From: Bacillota bacterium
Lineage (GTDB): Bacteria > Bacillota > Clostridia > DSM-8532
DNA: 64,000 bases
NCBI GenBank assembly: GCA_023443745.1
Contig: JAEZTB010000070.1
Location: forward strand, 1-64,000
Direction of reading: 5' to 3'
Both the position numbers and the translations under genes were made by a program. The notes under the pieces are model-generated. The model saw nothing but the letters and a program-made list of their open reading frames with translations. It did not search any database and had not been told where the DNA came from. Each line of letters starts with the position of its first letter. Within the stretch, counting starts at the first letter, position 1. This document shows, piece by piece, positions 8,272-16,628 of the stretch.

Positions 8272-9267
8272 ATGAGAGTTGCTATGATTGGTTCCGGTTA
8301 CATAGCGGGCCTCAACGGTAAAGCGTTGCTGGCACTTGATGATGTAGTGCTTTGCGCCATCACAAACCGTACCCTGGATAAGGCCAGGCTGCTTAGTGAG
8401 CAGCTTGGCCTTTCCTGTCCCGTTTATGAAGATTATCTTGATATGCTTGAAAAAGAGAAACCCGATGCCGTGGTCATTAACCTTGCCCACCATTTGCATC
8501 TCGAGTGCTTTATAGCTTGTGCCAAGGCTGGTGTGGATATAATGATCGAGAAAGCGTTGGGGAATACCTATGAAGAGTGTCTACGCATGATTGAGGCAGC
8601 AAAGCGATATAAGATAAAGGCTACGGTATGCCAGACCCAGAGGTATAATGCTGTCTACCAGGCAGCCCTTGCCTTTATTGATGAGAATGATTTGGGGCCG
8701 CTGCTTTCGATAGATGATCACCTGCATTGCCATTACTTTTGGGATGGCCGTTCGCCCTGGCAGCTTTCACAGGAGCAATCCGGGGGCGGAATCGCACTCA
8801 ATTACGGTGTTCATCAACTGGATCGTGTGCACTTGTTCCTGGGTCAGAAAACGAAGGAATTTCACGCTTGCTATTTGACAAAAAAGCCGGGTATAGAGGT
8901 TTATTCTTCTTATGCCATGATGGGTGTAGGGGATAATGGGACACCCTATTCTATTACTTGTACGGGTTATTCTGGCCCCGCTATCAACGAAACACGGCTG
9001 GTGTTTGAGAGAGGTATACTGCAATGTTCGCTTACAGAGAATGGTGTACACCCCTTTGGGCTTTACTATGGTAATAATGAGACAGGGAAGTTTGTTTCCG
9101 TTCCTGTACCTCTGTCAAGTGATCAAATGTATGAGAGGCAATTCAGGGCTGCTGTAGACTATCTCTCTGGCAAGGAGGACACACCGCCTGTCCCGTTGGA
9201 ATGGGCAACCGAAATGGTTCGACTGGTGGAGTGCGGGATACCACACCATCCAGCCACTTTTTTATAA
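8272..9267 (+). CDS. Gfo/Idh/MocA-family oxidoreductase
   Basis: A 331-residue NAD(P)-dependent dehydrogenase. I chose ATG 8272 because GGAG (8261-8264) precedes it and the protein then begins MRVAMIGSGYIAG, the Rossmann glycine motif. An ATG at 8257 that overlaps the previous stop is the alternative. The family EKP motif appears as MIEKALG (about residue 92): the catalytic Lys is kept but Pro is Ala. The C-terminal alpha/beta domain includes GGGIALNYGVHQLDRV, where the His of the active site lies. It is the last gene of the operon, followed by a terminator at 9283. It would oxidise or epimerise a sugar hydroxyl. Confidence 0.85.
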   Translation: MRVAMIGSGYIAGLNGKALLALDDVVLCAITNRTLDKARLLSEQLGLSCPVYEDYLDMLEKEKPDAVVINLAHHLHLECFIACAKAGVDIMIEKALGNTYEECLRMIEAAKRYKIKATVCQTQRYNAVYQAALAFIDENDLGPLLSIDDHLHCHYFWDGRSPWQLSQEQSGGGIALNYGVHQLDRVHLFLGQKTKEFHACYLTKKPGIEVYSSYAMMGVGDNGTPYSITCTGYSGPAINETRLVFERGILQCSLTENGVHPFGLYYGNNETGKFVSVPVPLSSDQMYERQFRAAVDYLSGKEDTPPVPLEWATEMVRLVECGIPHHPATFL

Positions 9268-9282
9268 CAAGAATAAAAATGT

Positions 9283-9303
9283 CCCCAACCTCTAAGGTGG
9301 GGG
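9283..9303 (+). terminator. Rho-independent terminator of operon 1-9267
   Basis: Arms CCCCAACCT and AGGTGGGGG pair with one internal mismatch around a 3-nt loop and are followed by CATATTTTATT. It lies 16 nt after the last gene of the operon. Confidence 0.75.
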
Positions 9304-9398
9304 CATATTTTATTGTGTAGAGATTTTCGTTATAGAACGCATGTGATTTCGCAGATGCTTACGTTTTCAAGTTGAAAAACAGTATAATAGGATATACT

Positions 9399-9413
9399 GC
9401 AACTGAGAGTTGC
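9399..9413. promoter_or_regulatory. Short palindrome in the XRE upstream region
   Basis: GCAACT and AGTTGC are perfect 6-bp arms around GAG, just downstream of TATAAT-like and TATACT-like sequences at 9382-9398. This is where an autorepressor of the XRE class could bind. No binding data; low confidence. Confidence 0.35.
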
Positions 9414-9488
9414 GTATTTGAAAGCGCTGTTTGGTGGTTTGCAACCGTCAGGCATGTTAAACTTATTCCATAAACGTGGGGTGATTTT

Positions 9489-10124
9489 ATGACTATAGGT
9501 GAAAAAATTCAAGCATGCCGAAAATCAAATGGATTATCACAGGAGGAATTGGCTTCTACCCTTGGGGTTTCCAGACAGGCATTGTCAAAGTGGGAATGCA
9601 ATACGTCGGTGCCTGATATTGATAAAATTGTTGGACTAAGCAACTATTTCGGTGTTTCAACAGACTATCTTTTAAAAGATGATATCAGCGATGAAAAAGT
9701 GGATTTAAGTACCGAAACAAAGAAACAAAGCGGATATATTCCTGTCGCAGTTTCCACCGCCATCATCGCCATAGGTCTTGTTCTTGCCTTGGCATTGGCC
9801 AATGACGGAACGCTTATGATGTATTGGTCTTTCCGCTCCGCTGCATGGGGGCTGGGTGTCCAAATTGTCGGAATAGCTGTTTTTGAGGTACTCTATTTTA
9901 GCAAGCATTTTGAAATTAAAAGCCAGACTTTTTTCTGGGCTGTTAATACTTGGCTGCTGTCGGTTATGCCCGTAATTTTTGGTTCAGGCTTCTTAGTGAA
10001 ATTTCTCAACGGCATGGAAAGCCTTCGCTATTATTTAAACATAGCGCTGTTTTACTTTATAACTAACAGTGCATTAACTTTGATGCTATTCATGCTTTCA
10101 AAGAGACGATCTAAGACAAAATGA
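9489..10124 (+). CDS. XRE-family regulator with C-terminal membrane domain
   Basis: A 211-residue protein. Residues 1-65 are a Cro/C1-type helix-turn-helix: IQACRKSNGLSQEELAST and VSRQALSKWECNTSVPDID are the classic segments. From about residue 77 on there are four hydrophobic stretches (VAVSTAIIAIGLVLALALA, then segments near 105, 145 and 180) that look like membrane helices. Such HTH-plus-membrane proteins are common in Clostridia and Bacilli and may sense envelope or ionic stress. ATG is preceded by GGGGTGA. It stands alone between two terminators, so it need not regulate the sugar genes. The target is unknown. Confidence 0.8.
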   Translation: MTIGEKIQACRKSNGLSQEELASTLGVSRQALSKWECNTSVPDIDKIVGLSNYFGVSTDYLLKDDISDEKVDLSTETKKQSGYIPVAVSTAIIAIGLVLALALANDGTLMMYWSFRSAAWGLGVQIVGIAVFEVLYFSKHFEIKSQTFFWAVNTWLLSVMPVIFGSGFLVKFLNGMESLRYYLNIALFYFITNSALTLMLFMLSKRRSKTK

Positions 10125-10140
10125 GTAATAGTAACAAAAC

Positions 10141-10168
10141 GGGCTTCTGTTATTCGTAACAGAAGCCC
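10141..10168. terminator. Bidirectional terminator with TTCG loop
   Basis: A perfect 12-bp stem (10141-10152 with 10157-10168) closed by a TTCG tetraloop lies between the convergent XRE and SDR genes. AAAC flanks it on the left; T-rich sequence on both strands is modest. Confidence 0.75.
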
Positions 10169-10202
10169 ATCATTTACAAATTTACTTTTTGGCTACAGGA
10201 TG

Positions 10203-10979
10203 TTACCACGCCGTCCAGCCGCCGTCTACCACGATATTGGCACCGGTGGTGAAGGTAGCAGCATCGGATATCAGGTAGCAGAATGCACCTGCGATTTCCT
10301 TGTTGGTGCCTACTCTGCCCAGCATAGTCTTATTGGACAGCTCGCGCAGAAATTCCTCGGGCGGCAGCTTGCGATGATCCGGGAAGGGTCCGGGTGTAAC
10401 GCTGTTAACACGTATGCCCTTGGGGGCAAGATGAGCGGCACAGTACTTGGTGAGCTGAATGACTGCTGCTTTCGCGGCACCATAGTTTGGGGGATTGTTT
10501 TGCCCGCTGTTACCGTATATGCGGTAATCCGGTGAAACCATGCCATACATGGAGCCTGTATTGACAATACAGCTCCGCGTGTTCTTTTCAAAATAGGGAA
10601 TAGCTTCGCGAATGGCTCTGAAGGTGGTGTTGAGCGTACCCTCGATACCAAGGTTCCATTCCTCATCAGTCATTTTATCAATGGAGTTTGAAGCGCCGAA
10701 TGTGGCCAGATTGATAAGGGTGTCGAACCAGCCAAAGGTCTCTACGCATTTTTCATAGGCGGCGCGAACCTGTGAAGTATCACTGATGTCGCATTTGAAT
10801 AAAACACAGTTAGGATCGCCTTCAAACTGGACGATGTTATCCTTTGCAAATTCAGGGAAAGAGTCTGCAACAACGACCTTGGCCCCCAAATCAAGCATGG
10901 CTCTCACAGTGGCACTGCCAAGATAACCGCCACCGCCGAATACGACTGCGTATTTCCCAGTAAGATCAAATATATTCAT
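10203..10979 (-). CDS. SDR-family oxidoreductase
   Basis: A 258-residue classical SDR. The likely start is ATG 10979, since AAAAGG lies about 9 nt upstream and the protein then begins MNIFDLTGKYAVV like its relatives. In-frame ATGs at 11000 and 10988 are less well placed. The Rossmann motif is FGGGGYLG. The catalytic Ser is in VNTGS (about 139) and the Tyr/Lys in YGAAK (about 165-169). It ends VDGGWTAW. It is the third gene of a minus operon behind an HpaI aldolase and an aldo/keto reductase, spaced by about 30 nt, so a sugar-acid or polyol substrate is likely. Confidence 0.9.
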   Translation of the reverse strand: MNIFDLTGKYAVVFGGGGYLGSATVRAMLDLGAKVVVADSFPEFAKDNIVQFEGDPNCVLFKCDISDTSQVRAAYEKCVETFGWFDTLINLATFGASNSIDKMTDEEWNLGIEGTLNTTFRAIREAIPYFEKNTRSCIVNTGSMYGMVSPDYRIYGNSGQNNPPNYGAAKAAVIQLTKYCAAHLAPKGIRVNSVTPGPFPDHRKLPPEEFLRELSNKTMLGRVGTNKEIAGAFCYLISDAATFTTGANIVVDGGWTAW

Positions 10980-11010
10980 AGTTTCCATCCTTTTCTCCAT
11001 ATGCGTACGA

Positions 11011-11961
11011 TTAAGCTTTTGGCCTTCTCAATACAGTCATGATAGCTTCCAGGTCAACATCGGAAAAAGCCTTGAGGGCTTCATTGCGCTCAGCCTCTCC
11101 AATGGCAGGTCCGTCGAGTAATGCGATGTTCTCTCTTACCTGCTCCGGTGTATCTGCACCCAGTACCAAGCTCGTTACTCCGGGTATATCCCGAATAAAG
11201 GATATGGCAAACTGAGTCACGCTCATACCGGAACGTTCGGCAAGACTGCGCAGTGTCTTAAGATGGGGTGCTGCATATCGGGCAAGGTTCGGATCTCCCA
11301 TATTGTCGGGGTCAAGGAAGAATAAGCCCTGCAGGAACACACTGCGGACGAAAACACCGACATTTCTTTCATGGAGTCGTCTCAGATAGCCTTGATGAAT
11401 GAGCTTCTGGTCAAACAGACTCATGGGAATCTGGATAGCCTGATACAGATCATTTTGCAGCATGGTCTCCACTTCTTCAGGATAATAGATGGAGGCGCCC
11501 ACAATATCTGTGTAGCCACGATTGATCAAACCCTTGAGGGTTTTTGGCACAATGTCGCCATGCTTGGTCATATCCTCGGGACGGTGCATCAGTATGCAAT
11601 TAACCTTATTAACCTTTAAAAGAGAAAGAGAGGTTTCAACTGATTCGATAATTTCCTTTTCTACTATTGCATCGGAAGAACCAACCGGAACAGTAGTAAA
11701 AAACTTGGTGGTCAGAAACGGAAACTCGCCTTTATAACCGCCTTCCGCAAAAAAACCGCCCAGCACCTTTTCCGAGTCACCATAACCCCGTGCTGTATCA
11801 AGAGATGTAATACCATGATCCAAAGCTTCTCGAAGCATGGAAAAACTTTTTTGCTGATCCGGCTTGCCGCCTGTATTGGCAATGCCGTAATTCATACCAA
11901 GCTGAACAGTACCCAGAGACATATTCGATACCGTAGCTCCCCCAATCTCGGTATACTTCAT
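11011..11961 (-). CDS. Aldo/keto reductase
   Basis: A 316-residue AKR TIM-barrel protein. The start is ATG 11961 with AGGAGGTTCAAC directly upstream; a longer in-frame version overlaps the previous gene and has no site. SLDTARGYGDSEKVLG holds the catalytic Asp and Tyr, FLTTKFFT the Lys, and CILMHRPED the His. The C-terminal region LVLGADTPEQVRENIALLDG fits NADPH binding. It lies 10 nt after the HpaI aldolase gene, so the pair is co-translated. It would reduce an aldehyde or interconvert sugar and sugar alcohol. Substrate unknown. Confidence 0.9.
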   Translation of the reverse strand: MKYTEIGGATVSNMSLGTVQLGMNYGIANTGGKPDQQKSFSMLREALDHGITSLDTARGYGDSEKVLGGFFAEGGYKGEFPFLTTKFFTTVPVGSSDAIVEKEIIESVETSLSLLKVNKVNCILMHRPEDMTKHGDIVPKTLKGLINRGYTDIVGASIYYPEEVETMLQNDLYQAIQIPMSLFDQKLIHQGYLRRLHERNVGVFVRSVFLQGLFFLDPDNMGDPNLARYAAPHLKTLRSLAERSGMSVTQFAISFIRDIPGVTSLVLGADTPEQVRENIALLDGPAIGEAERNEALKAFSDVDLEAIMTVLRRPKA

Positions 11962-11971
11962 GTTGAACCTC

Positions 11972-12769
11972 CTACTTGATGTCTTTAAATTCAACGGCTT
12001 TTGTATTGTCACACTTGGCGACAATATCCTGGAAGTAGGGGGCAAGCGCCACAACATCTGCTCCGAGGCTTATAAAGTTATATCCCATATTGACTAAACT
12101 ATTGAAATTTTCTGTACCGCCAACCGTGCCGGCAAATTTTCCGTGCTTTCTGGCAGTCTTTGCAACCAATCGCTTGGTTTCTTCCAGGAGGGGGTTGTCC
12201 CAATCACAAGGAATGCCTGCGCCCTGGCTGAAATCGGCGGGGCCGAAGAATATCATATCAATACCCGGTAACGCACAGATTTCATCAAGCTCTTTCAGTG
12301 GCTCGGGATCCTCGATCTGTACGATTACAAAGCGTTGCTCGTTGGCCTGCTTGATATAATCGGCGGTATCGACAAGACAGTACTTCCCGTCTGCATTGCC
12401 GCCGTCCAGGGGGCGTCTGCCGATAGGATGGAATTTGGTGTAATACTGTACATATTTGGCATCTTCAAGACTCATGAGGTGAGGTACCATAATACCTGTA
12501 CTATCTGCTTCCAGAGGCTGGATATAATCGCTGTAGCCACCACGGGATATACGGGTGAGGAGGTCACAGTCATAAACCTTTGTAGCGAGGGCAGCTTGTT
12601 CTACGGTGTCAATCCCATTTGGTACATGCTCCATGTCTACCCATACGCAGTCAAATCCGCACATAGCTGCGAGTTCCACTATTCTGCGGTCACTAAAGTT
12701 CAGCTTAATACAGGTTGCTACTTTTCCTTCTCTCATCTTCCTTAGTACTCTGCTTGGCCTCATATTCAT
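11972..12769 (-). CDS. HpcH/HpaI-family aldolase
   Basis: A 265-residue class II (metal-dependent) aldolase of the HpcH/HpaI family, as in 2-dehydro-3-deoxyglucarate or 4-hydroxy-2-oxovalerate aldolases. FDCVWVDMEHVPNG (about 40-53) contains the DxEH motif. RISRGGYSDYIQPLEADSTGIMVP carries the pyruvate-binding Arg, and IVQIEDPEPLKELDEI and FFGPADFSQGAGIP hold the metal Glu and Asp. The start is ATG 12769, 8 nt behind GGAGG; ATG 12784 overlaps that site. It is first in a minus operon with an AKR and SDR and divergent from another sugar operon. It would split a 2-oxo-3-deoxy acid to pyruvate and an aldehyde. Confidence 0.88.
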   Translation of the reverse strand: MNMRPSRVLRKMREGKVATCIKLNFSDRRIVELAAMCGFDCVWVDMEHVPNGIDTVEQAALATKVYDCDLLTRISRGGYSDYIQPLEADSTGIMVPHLMSLEDAKYVQYYTKFHPIGRRPLDGGNADGKYCLVDTADYIKQANEQRFVIVQIEDPEPLKELDEICALPGIDMIFFGPADFSQGAGIPCDWDNPLLEETKRLVAKTARKHGKFAGTVGGTENFNSLVNMGYNFISLGADVVALAPYFQDIVAKCDNTKAVEFKDIK

Positions 12770-13074
12770 TGGGTATTCCTCCATGCAATCTATATTTTAG
12801 GTTTAACCTATCATAATTATACCACTATGCCAGGAATGTGAGAATATAAAAACAAAAAATAATAAGCTATCATTTACTATTCCGAAATAGTAACGGGTAT
12901 TTATTAAGCGTAATGAAAATATAAAAGCAACAAGAATAAAGATACTATTTTCTTTTCCGAAAGTGGTTGAAAAACAGAGTGTTACGTTATACTATAAGAT
13001 TATAGTTATTTAAAGGCTCCATCTTTAATTGATGCAGGCCTTTAAGGCAATAATTTAAAGAGAGGTGACCCATT
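12770..13074. promoter_or_regulatory. Divergent intergenic control region
   Basis: About 300 bp, AT-rich, between two divergently transcribed sugar operons. It holds a perfect palindrome at 12874-12893 and, for the plus operon, a TTGAAA (12967-12972) with TATACT (12988-12993) at a short 15-bp spacing. A run TATTCTTTTCCGAAAGTGG near 12950 resembles one side of the palindrome. No gene is visible in it. Confidence 0.55.
12874..12893. promoter_or_regulatory. Candidate operator palindrome TTACTATT-N4-AATAGTAA
   Basis: Perfect 8-bp arms (12874-12881 and 12886-12893) around CCGA, in the middle of the divergent region. The same half-site, TTACTATTC/GAATAGTAA, recurs in the leader before the E2 gene at 34360 and 34407. 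It looks like a dimeric regulator site shared by sugar operons. The regulator is not identified. Confidence 0.5.
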
Positions 13075-14040
13075 ATGGCAGGCGTTTGGCCACTTGGTGA
13101 GAAAGAGCTTCGCATTGGTATTTTAGGTATGACGGAAGGTAATGGACATCCCTATTCATGGAGTGCCATGTTCAATGATTACAACAAGGAGTATATGGAT
13201 AAATGCCCCTTCGCGGGAATCCCTGTTTATTTGAACAAACAGCCTAAGCATACTATAGGCATCCCGGGTGCACACATCACGCATATTCATTGCAACAACC
13301 GTAGCGATGCTGAGGATACGGCACGCTGCTCGCTGATCCCTCATATAGTTGACAGACCTGAGGATATGATCGGGCAGGTAGATGCGGTGATTTGTGCCAC
13401 AGACATCGGATCTGAGCATGTGGACCGTTGCCGCCCCTTCATAGAAGCGGGTATCCCCCTATTCATAGATAAGCCCATGGTGGACAATGAAAAGGATCTT
13501 CGCACCTTTGTCAAATGGCATAATGAGGGGAAGCGTTTTATCTCATCCTCATCCATGCGCTATGTCAAGGCAATGGAGCCTTTCTTTGAGAACCATTATG
13601 AGATAGGCAAGCTCATGTATATTTGCCAGCCTATGTGCAAAAAATGGGAGTCCTACGGTATTCACGCGCTGGAGGGAATATTCCCGCTGCTTGGCGAAGG
13701 CTTCCTTTCCATACAGAACACCGGTACCTATGAGCGGAATATGATACACATTACTCATAAATCCGGCTGCGATGTGCATATTCCACTGTCTGCCGGTATG
13801 TACGGTGCGTTCGGTACTACTCTTTTAGTAGGGAGCATTGGGAATAAAGCAGTTACAGACAGTGATTCCTATTATTCCTTTAAAAAGCAAATGGATAATT
13901 TCGTTCACTATCTTCGTACCGGTGAGGAGCCCTTCCCCTTTACCGAGACAATAGAGCTTATGAAGCTGGTCATCGGCGGTATCATGAGCCGTGAGCAGGG
14001 TGGCAGGAAGGTAATGCTCTCTGAAATCAAGGAGATATAA
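13075..14040 (+). CDS. Gfo/Idh/MocA-family oxidoreductase
   Basis: A 321-residue dehydrogenase-like protein. RIGILGMTEGNGHPYSWS replaces the usual GxGxxG motif, so the dinucleotide-binding loop is atypical and longer. VDAVICATDIGSEHVD and PLFIDKPMVDN match the family (the EKP motif appears as DKP with the Lys kept). The C-terminal alpha/beta domain is shorter than usual (family about 330-390). The start ATG 13075 has GAGAGGTGA upstream. It opens a plus operon of five genes with 2- to 36-nt spacing. Likely a sugar or cyclitol oxidoreductase; because of the altered loop its cofactor use should not be assumed. Confidence 0.8.
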   Translation: MAGVWPLGEKELRIGILGMTEGNGHPYSWSAMFNDYNKEYMDKCPFAGIPVYLNKQPKHTIGIPGAHITHIHCNNRSDAEDTARCSLIPHIVDRPEDMIGQVDAVICATDIGSEHVDRCRPFIEAGIPLFIDKPMVDNEKDLRTFVKWHNEGKRFISSSSMRYVKAMEPFFENHYEIGKLMYICQPMCKKWESYGIHALEGIFPLLGEGFLSIQNTGTYERNMIHITHKSGCDVHIPLSAGMYGAFGTTLLVGSIGNKAVTDSDSYYSFKKQMDNFVHYLRTGEEPFPFTETIELMKLVIGGIMSREQGGRKVMLSEIKEI

Positions 14041-14042
14041 GC

Positions 14043-14828
14043 ATGAGTAATCAATTTTCATTAAAAGGAAAGAATGCGCTTGTAAGTTCACCTGAGTATG
14101 TCTATGGTGTAGAAATTGCTGCAGGCCTCTATGAAGCGGGTGCCAAGGTATGGTTTTGCGGCAGCGATATGGATGCACTGCGAGATGCGGCACAAAAGCT
14201 GGAAAAGAGCGGAGGACGAGTGGAGGGACTCATTGAGTACCACCAATCGGATGAAAAAAACGCTGTTGCCTTAGCCGGAGAGGTCCGCGAAAAGCTTGGA
14301 ACGCTTGATATATTCGTGGACAATGGCTCAAACGTGCTTCTTAAAGGGTGGGTACACACCTTTGAGGAGATTTACGATAATTTAAAACGAACCCAGCTGG
14401 GCCTCATGCTCACTGTCAAGCATCTGGGCATGCTCATGACCGAACAGGGCTTCGGCTCAGTGATTTTCGTATCCGATTACGCGGCACTGGTTGGGTGCGA
14501 TGTCCAGAACTATGTTGACGCTCCTGAGAAATTCGATGAGGACTTCTCCTTGGATTACGGTTTTGTTAAAGGCTCCTACGTCAACTATGCACGGCAGGCT
14601 GCGGGCTATCTCGGTGAGCATGATGTACGATGCAACTGTATTGCTTATGCACCACTGGAGAACACGGTACCCCTGGGCTTTGCCAATGCTTTTATCAAGC
14701 ACTCACATATTAAACGCCTGGCAACACCTGGAGATATCAAGGCTGCAGCCGTTTTTCTCGCTTCGGATGCATCTTCATATATCACGGGGATCACATTGCC
14801 CGTTGACGGCGGATACACCGCTAAATAG
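14043..14828 (+). CDS. Degenerate SDR-family protein lacking the glycine cofactor motif
   Basis: A 261-residue SDR-fold protein. Where SDRs have TGGxxxG it has VSSPEYVYGVEIA, so the glycine-rich NAD(P) loop is largely lost. A Ser is in FVSDYA. A Tyr-Lys pair is in YGFVK, 22 residues before RCN, the same distance as in the intact SDRs here, so the catalytic residues appear kept. LVNNA is replaced by FVDNGS. It ends PVDGGYTAK. It sits 2 nt after the Gfo/Idh gene and just before an intact SDR, which suggests a paired or heteromeric arrangement where this copy is a partner subunit. Function unknown. Confidence 0.75.
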   Translation: MSNQFSLKGKNALVSSPEYVYGVEIAAGLYEAGAKVWFCGSDMDALRDAAQKLEKSGGRVEGLIEYHQSDEKNAVALAGEVREKLGTLDIFVDNGSNVLLKGWVHTFEEIYDNLKRTQLGLMLTVKHLGMLMTEQGFGSVIFVSDYAALVGCDVQNYVDAPEKFDEDFSLDYGFVKGSYVNYARQAAGYLGEHDVRCNCIAYAPLENTVPLGFANAFIKHSHIKRLATPGDIKAAAVFLASDASSYITGITLPVDGGYTAK

Positions 14829-14851
14829 AGGTGCATAGAAAGGAAATGTGC

Positions 14852-15649
14852 ATGAATACATTGGAAATGTTTTCACTAAAAGGCAAAGTCGCTTTGATTA
14901 CCGGCGGTAGGGCAATGTATGGCAAAAGCTGTTCCATCGCACTGGTGGATGCGGGTGCCAAGCTATATCTGGCAAGCCATTCTGTGGAAGCTGCGAAAGA
15001 AACGGCAGAAGAACTGCGTGAGCGCGGCGGGCAGGTGGAGATTGTTGAGTTCCATCAGGAAGATCCCGAATCCATCAAAAAGCTGGTTGAATATGTGGTT
15101 GAGAAGGAAAATGCCATTGACGTATTTGTCAATGCAAGTCGTGTCATTCCCAAGGGTGGTATTGGATGGTTTCAGGAGGAGAGCGGTCTTGACTGGTCGG
15201 TTCGGGTCAATTCCGCCGGATGTCTCTATTTAACCATGCTTGTCGGAGAACAGATGATTCGCCAAAAAAGCGGTTCCATCATAAACTTTGGCTCCATGAT
15301 GGGCTTGATCGGTGTGGAAAAGCACAATTACGATGGGGAGCCTGGTATGGGTGACGGTGCCCATGCCCACGACTACGCCCTCAACAAATCGGGCATTACA
15401 GCATGGACACGTCATGCTGCCAGCTACTATGGTAGATTTGGCGTGCGTATTAATACCCTTTGCCCGGGAGGGCTTGCGTCCGATCGCACACCAAAGCTTT
15501 TCTCACAAAACTATTCACGCCATACACAACTGGGACGCCTTGCCGACAATGATGATATAAAAGGTCCCGTATTGTTCCTGGCCTCGGATGCTTCAGCCTA
15601 CCTTACAGGCTTGTCCATTCCCGTGGATGGCGGCTATACTTGCATTTAA
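14852..15649 (+). CDS. SDR-family oxidoreductase
   Basis: A 265-residue classical SDR. The start is ATG 14852 with AAGGAAA upstream; a GTG at 14831 would add seven residues. LITGGRAMYGKS is the Rossmann motif, with the same YG feature as the SDR at 514. The catalytic Ser is in NFGSM and the Tyr/Lys in YALNK (about 175-179). The C-terminus is PVDGGYTCI. It follows the degenerate SDR by 23 nt. It probably oxidises a sugar acid or polyol before the DapA-like aldolase downstream acts. Substrate unknown. Confidence 0.9.
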   Translation: MNTLEMFSLKGKVALITGGRAMYGKSCSIALVDAGAKLYLASHSVEAAKETAEELRERGGQVEIVEFHQEDPESIKKLVEYVVEKENAIDVFVNASRVIPKGGIGWFQEESGLDWSVRVNSAGCLYLTMLVGEQMIRQKSGSIINFGSMMGLIGVEKHNYDGEPGMGDGAHAHDYALNKSGITAWTRHAASYYGRFGVRINTLCPGGLASDRTPKLFSQNYSRHTQLGRLADNDDIKGPVLFLASDASAYLTGLSIPVDGGYTCI

Positions 15650-15684
15650 CATAAGTAGATTATCTATGATATGAGGTTATCTTT

Positions 15685-16608
15685 ATGGCTATTAAGAAAA
15701 GATATCCACAGACCATGCTGGCAACAGCCTGTATCCCATGGAACGATAGCTTTGAATTGGATGAAAAACTTTTCAGAGACGAGGTCAGACATCTTTTGGG
15801 AGCAGGCATCAAGCATATTTACATTATGGGCACTGCCGGAGAAGGGTATGACTTGACCAACGAGGAATATGAAAAGATCGTAGGCGTATTCATGGAAGAG
15901 ATGAGTGGTCCCGGCTTGCATCCCATGGTATGTGTCATCAGCCAATCGACCCAATTGACATTACAAAGGATAGAGATTGCCCACAAAATCGGTATCAGGG
16001 AATTCCAATTGGTGCTGCCTTCCTGGGGTGTACTCAATGATAGGGAGCTTTTGACGTATTTCCATATGATTTGCGATCGGTATCCGGACTGCTCCTTCAT
16101 GATCTATAATATCGGCCGGTCCGGGCGTGTGCTGGGGATAGATCATTTTCAGGCCCTTGCTAAAGAAATACCCAACCTTGTGGCGGCAAAATTCACAACA
16201 CCCAATACTGTCATTCTTAATGAAATCTTAAACTGCGATTGCCCCATTCAGTTCTTTGTGACGGACCTGGGTTGGGCTTACGGCTCGCAGATTGGTGAAT
16301 GCGGTTATTTGCTTTCCATCGGAATATCCAACCCCGGAATAGCCAGAAAATACTTTGAAGCCGGGTTAAACCGCGATTTTAACGAGCTCTTTCGGATAGA
16401 ACGTGAATTGGGCCTCATTCGTCAAAGCCTCATCAAGGTTGTGGGGACAAATGCCATGGATGGCGCCTATGATAAACTGACCACAAAGCTGGGACTTCCG
16501 GATTTTCCTCTTCGCCTGCGGCCTCCATATGAATATCCGTCCGACGAAGATTACAGAAAGCACCGTGAGTATATACAAGACAAATTGCCACACTGGGTTC
16601 AAAATTAA
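15685..16608 (+). CDS. DapA-family (dihydrodipicolinate synthase-like) aldolase
   Basis: A 307-residue TIM-barrel protein of the DHDPS/NAL family, of typical length. MGTAGEGYDLTNEEY stands for the GTTGE signature, with an Ala in place of one Thr. YNIGRSGRV has the catalytic Tyr, and LVAAKFTTPNT carries the Schiff-base Lys where the family usually reads GIK. The altered signature and C-terminal DFPLRLRPPYEYPS extension indicate a substrate different from DapA or NanA. It is fourth in the operon starting at 13075. It likely cleaves a 2-oxo-3-deoxy sugar acid to pyruvate plus aldehyde. Confidence 0.85.
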   Translation: MAIKKRYPQTMLATACIPWNDSFELDEKLFRDEVRHLLGAGIKHIYIMGTAGEGYDLTNEEYEKIVGVFMEEMSGPGLHPMVCVISQSTQLTLQRIEIAHKIGIREFQLVLPSWGVLNDRELLTYFHMICDRYPDCSFMIYNIGRSGRVLGIDHFQALAKEIPNLVAAKFTTPNTVILNEILNCDCPIQFFVTDLGWAYGSQIGECGYLLSIGISNPGIARKYFEAGLNRDFNELFRIERELGLIRQSLIKVVGTNAMDGAYDKLTTKLGLPDFPLRLRPPYEYPSDEDYRKHREYIQDKLPHWVQN

Positions 16609-16628
16609 GAAACAATCGGGGGGGTTTC

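Noticed and set aside
9418..9434. CcpA cre site (TTGAAAGCGCTGTTTG)
   Set aside because: The first half fits the cre consensus but the second half lacks the CA, so it is too weak to call.
10126..10134. AATAGTAAC half-site after the XRE gene
   Set aside because: It matches the operator half-site but stands alone next to a terminator; likely chance.
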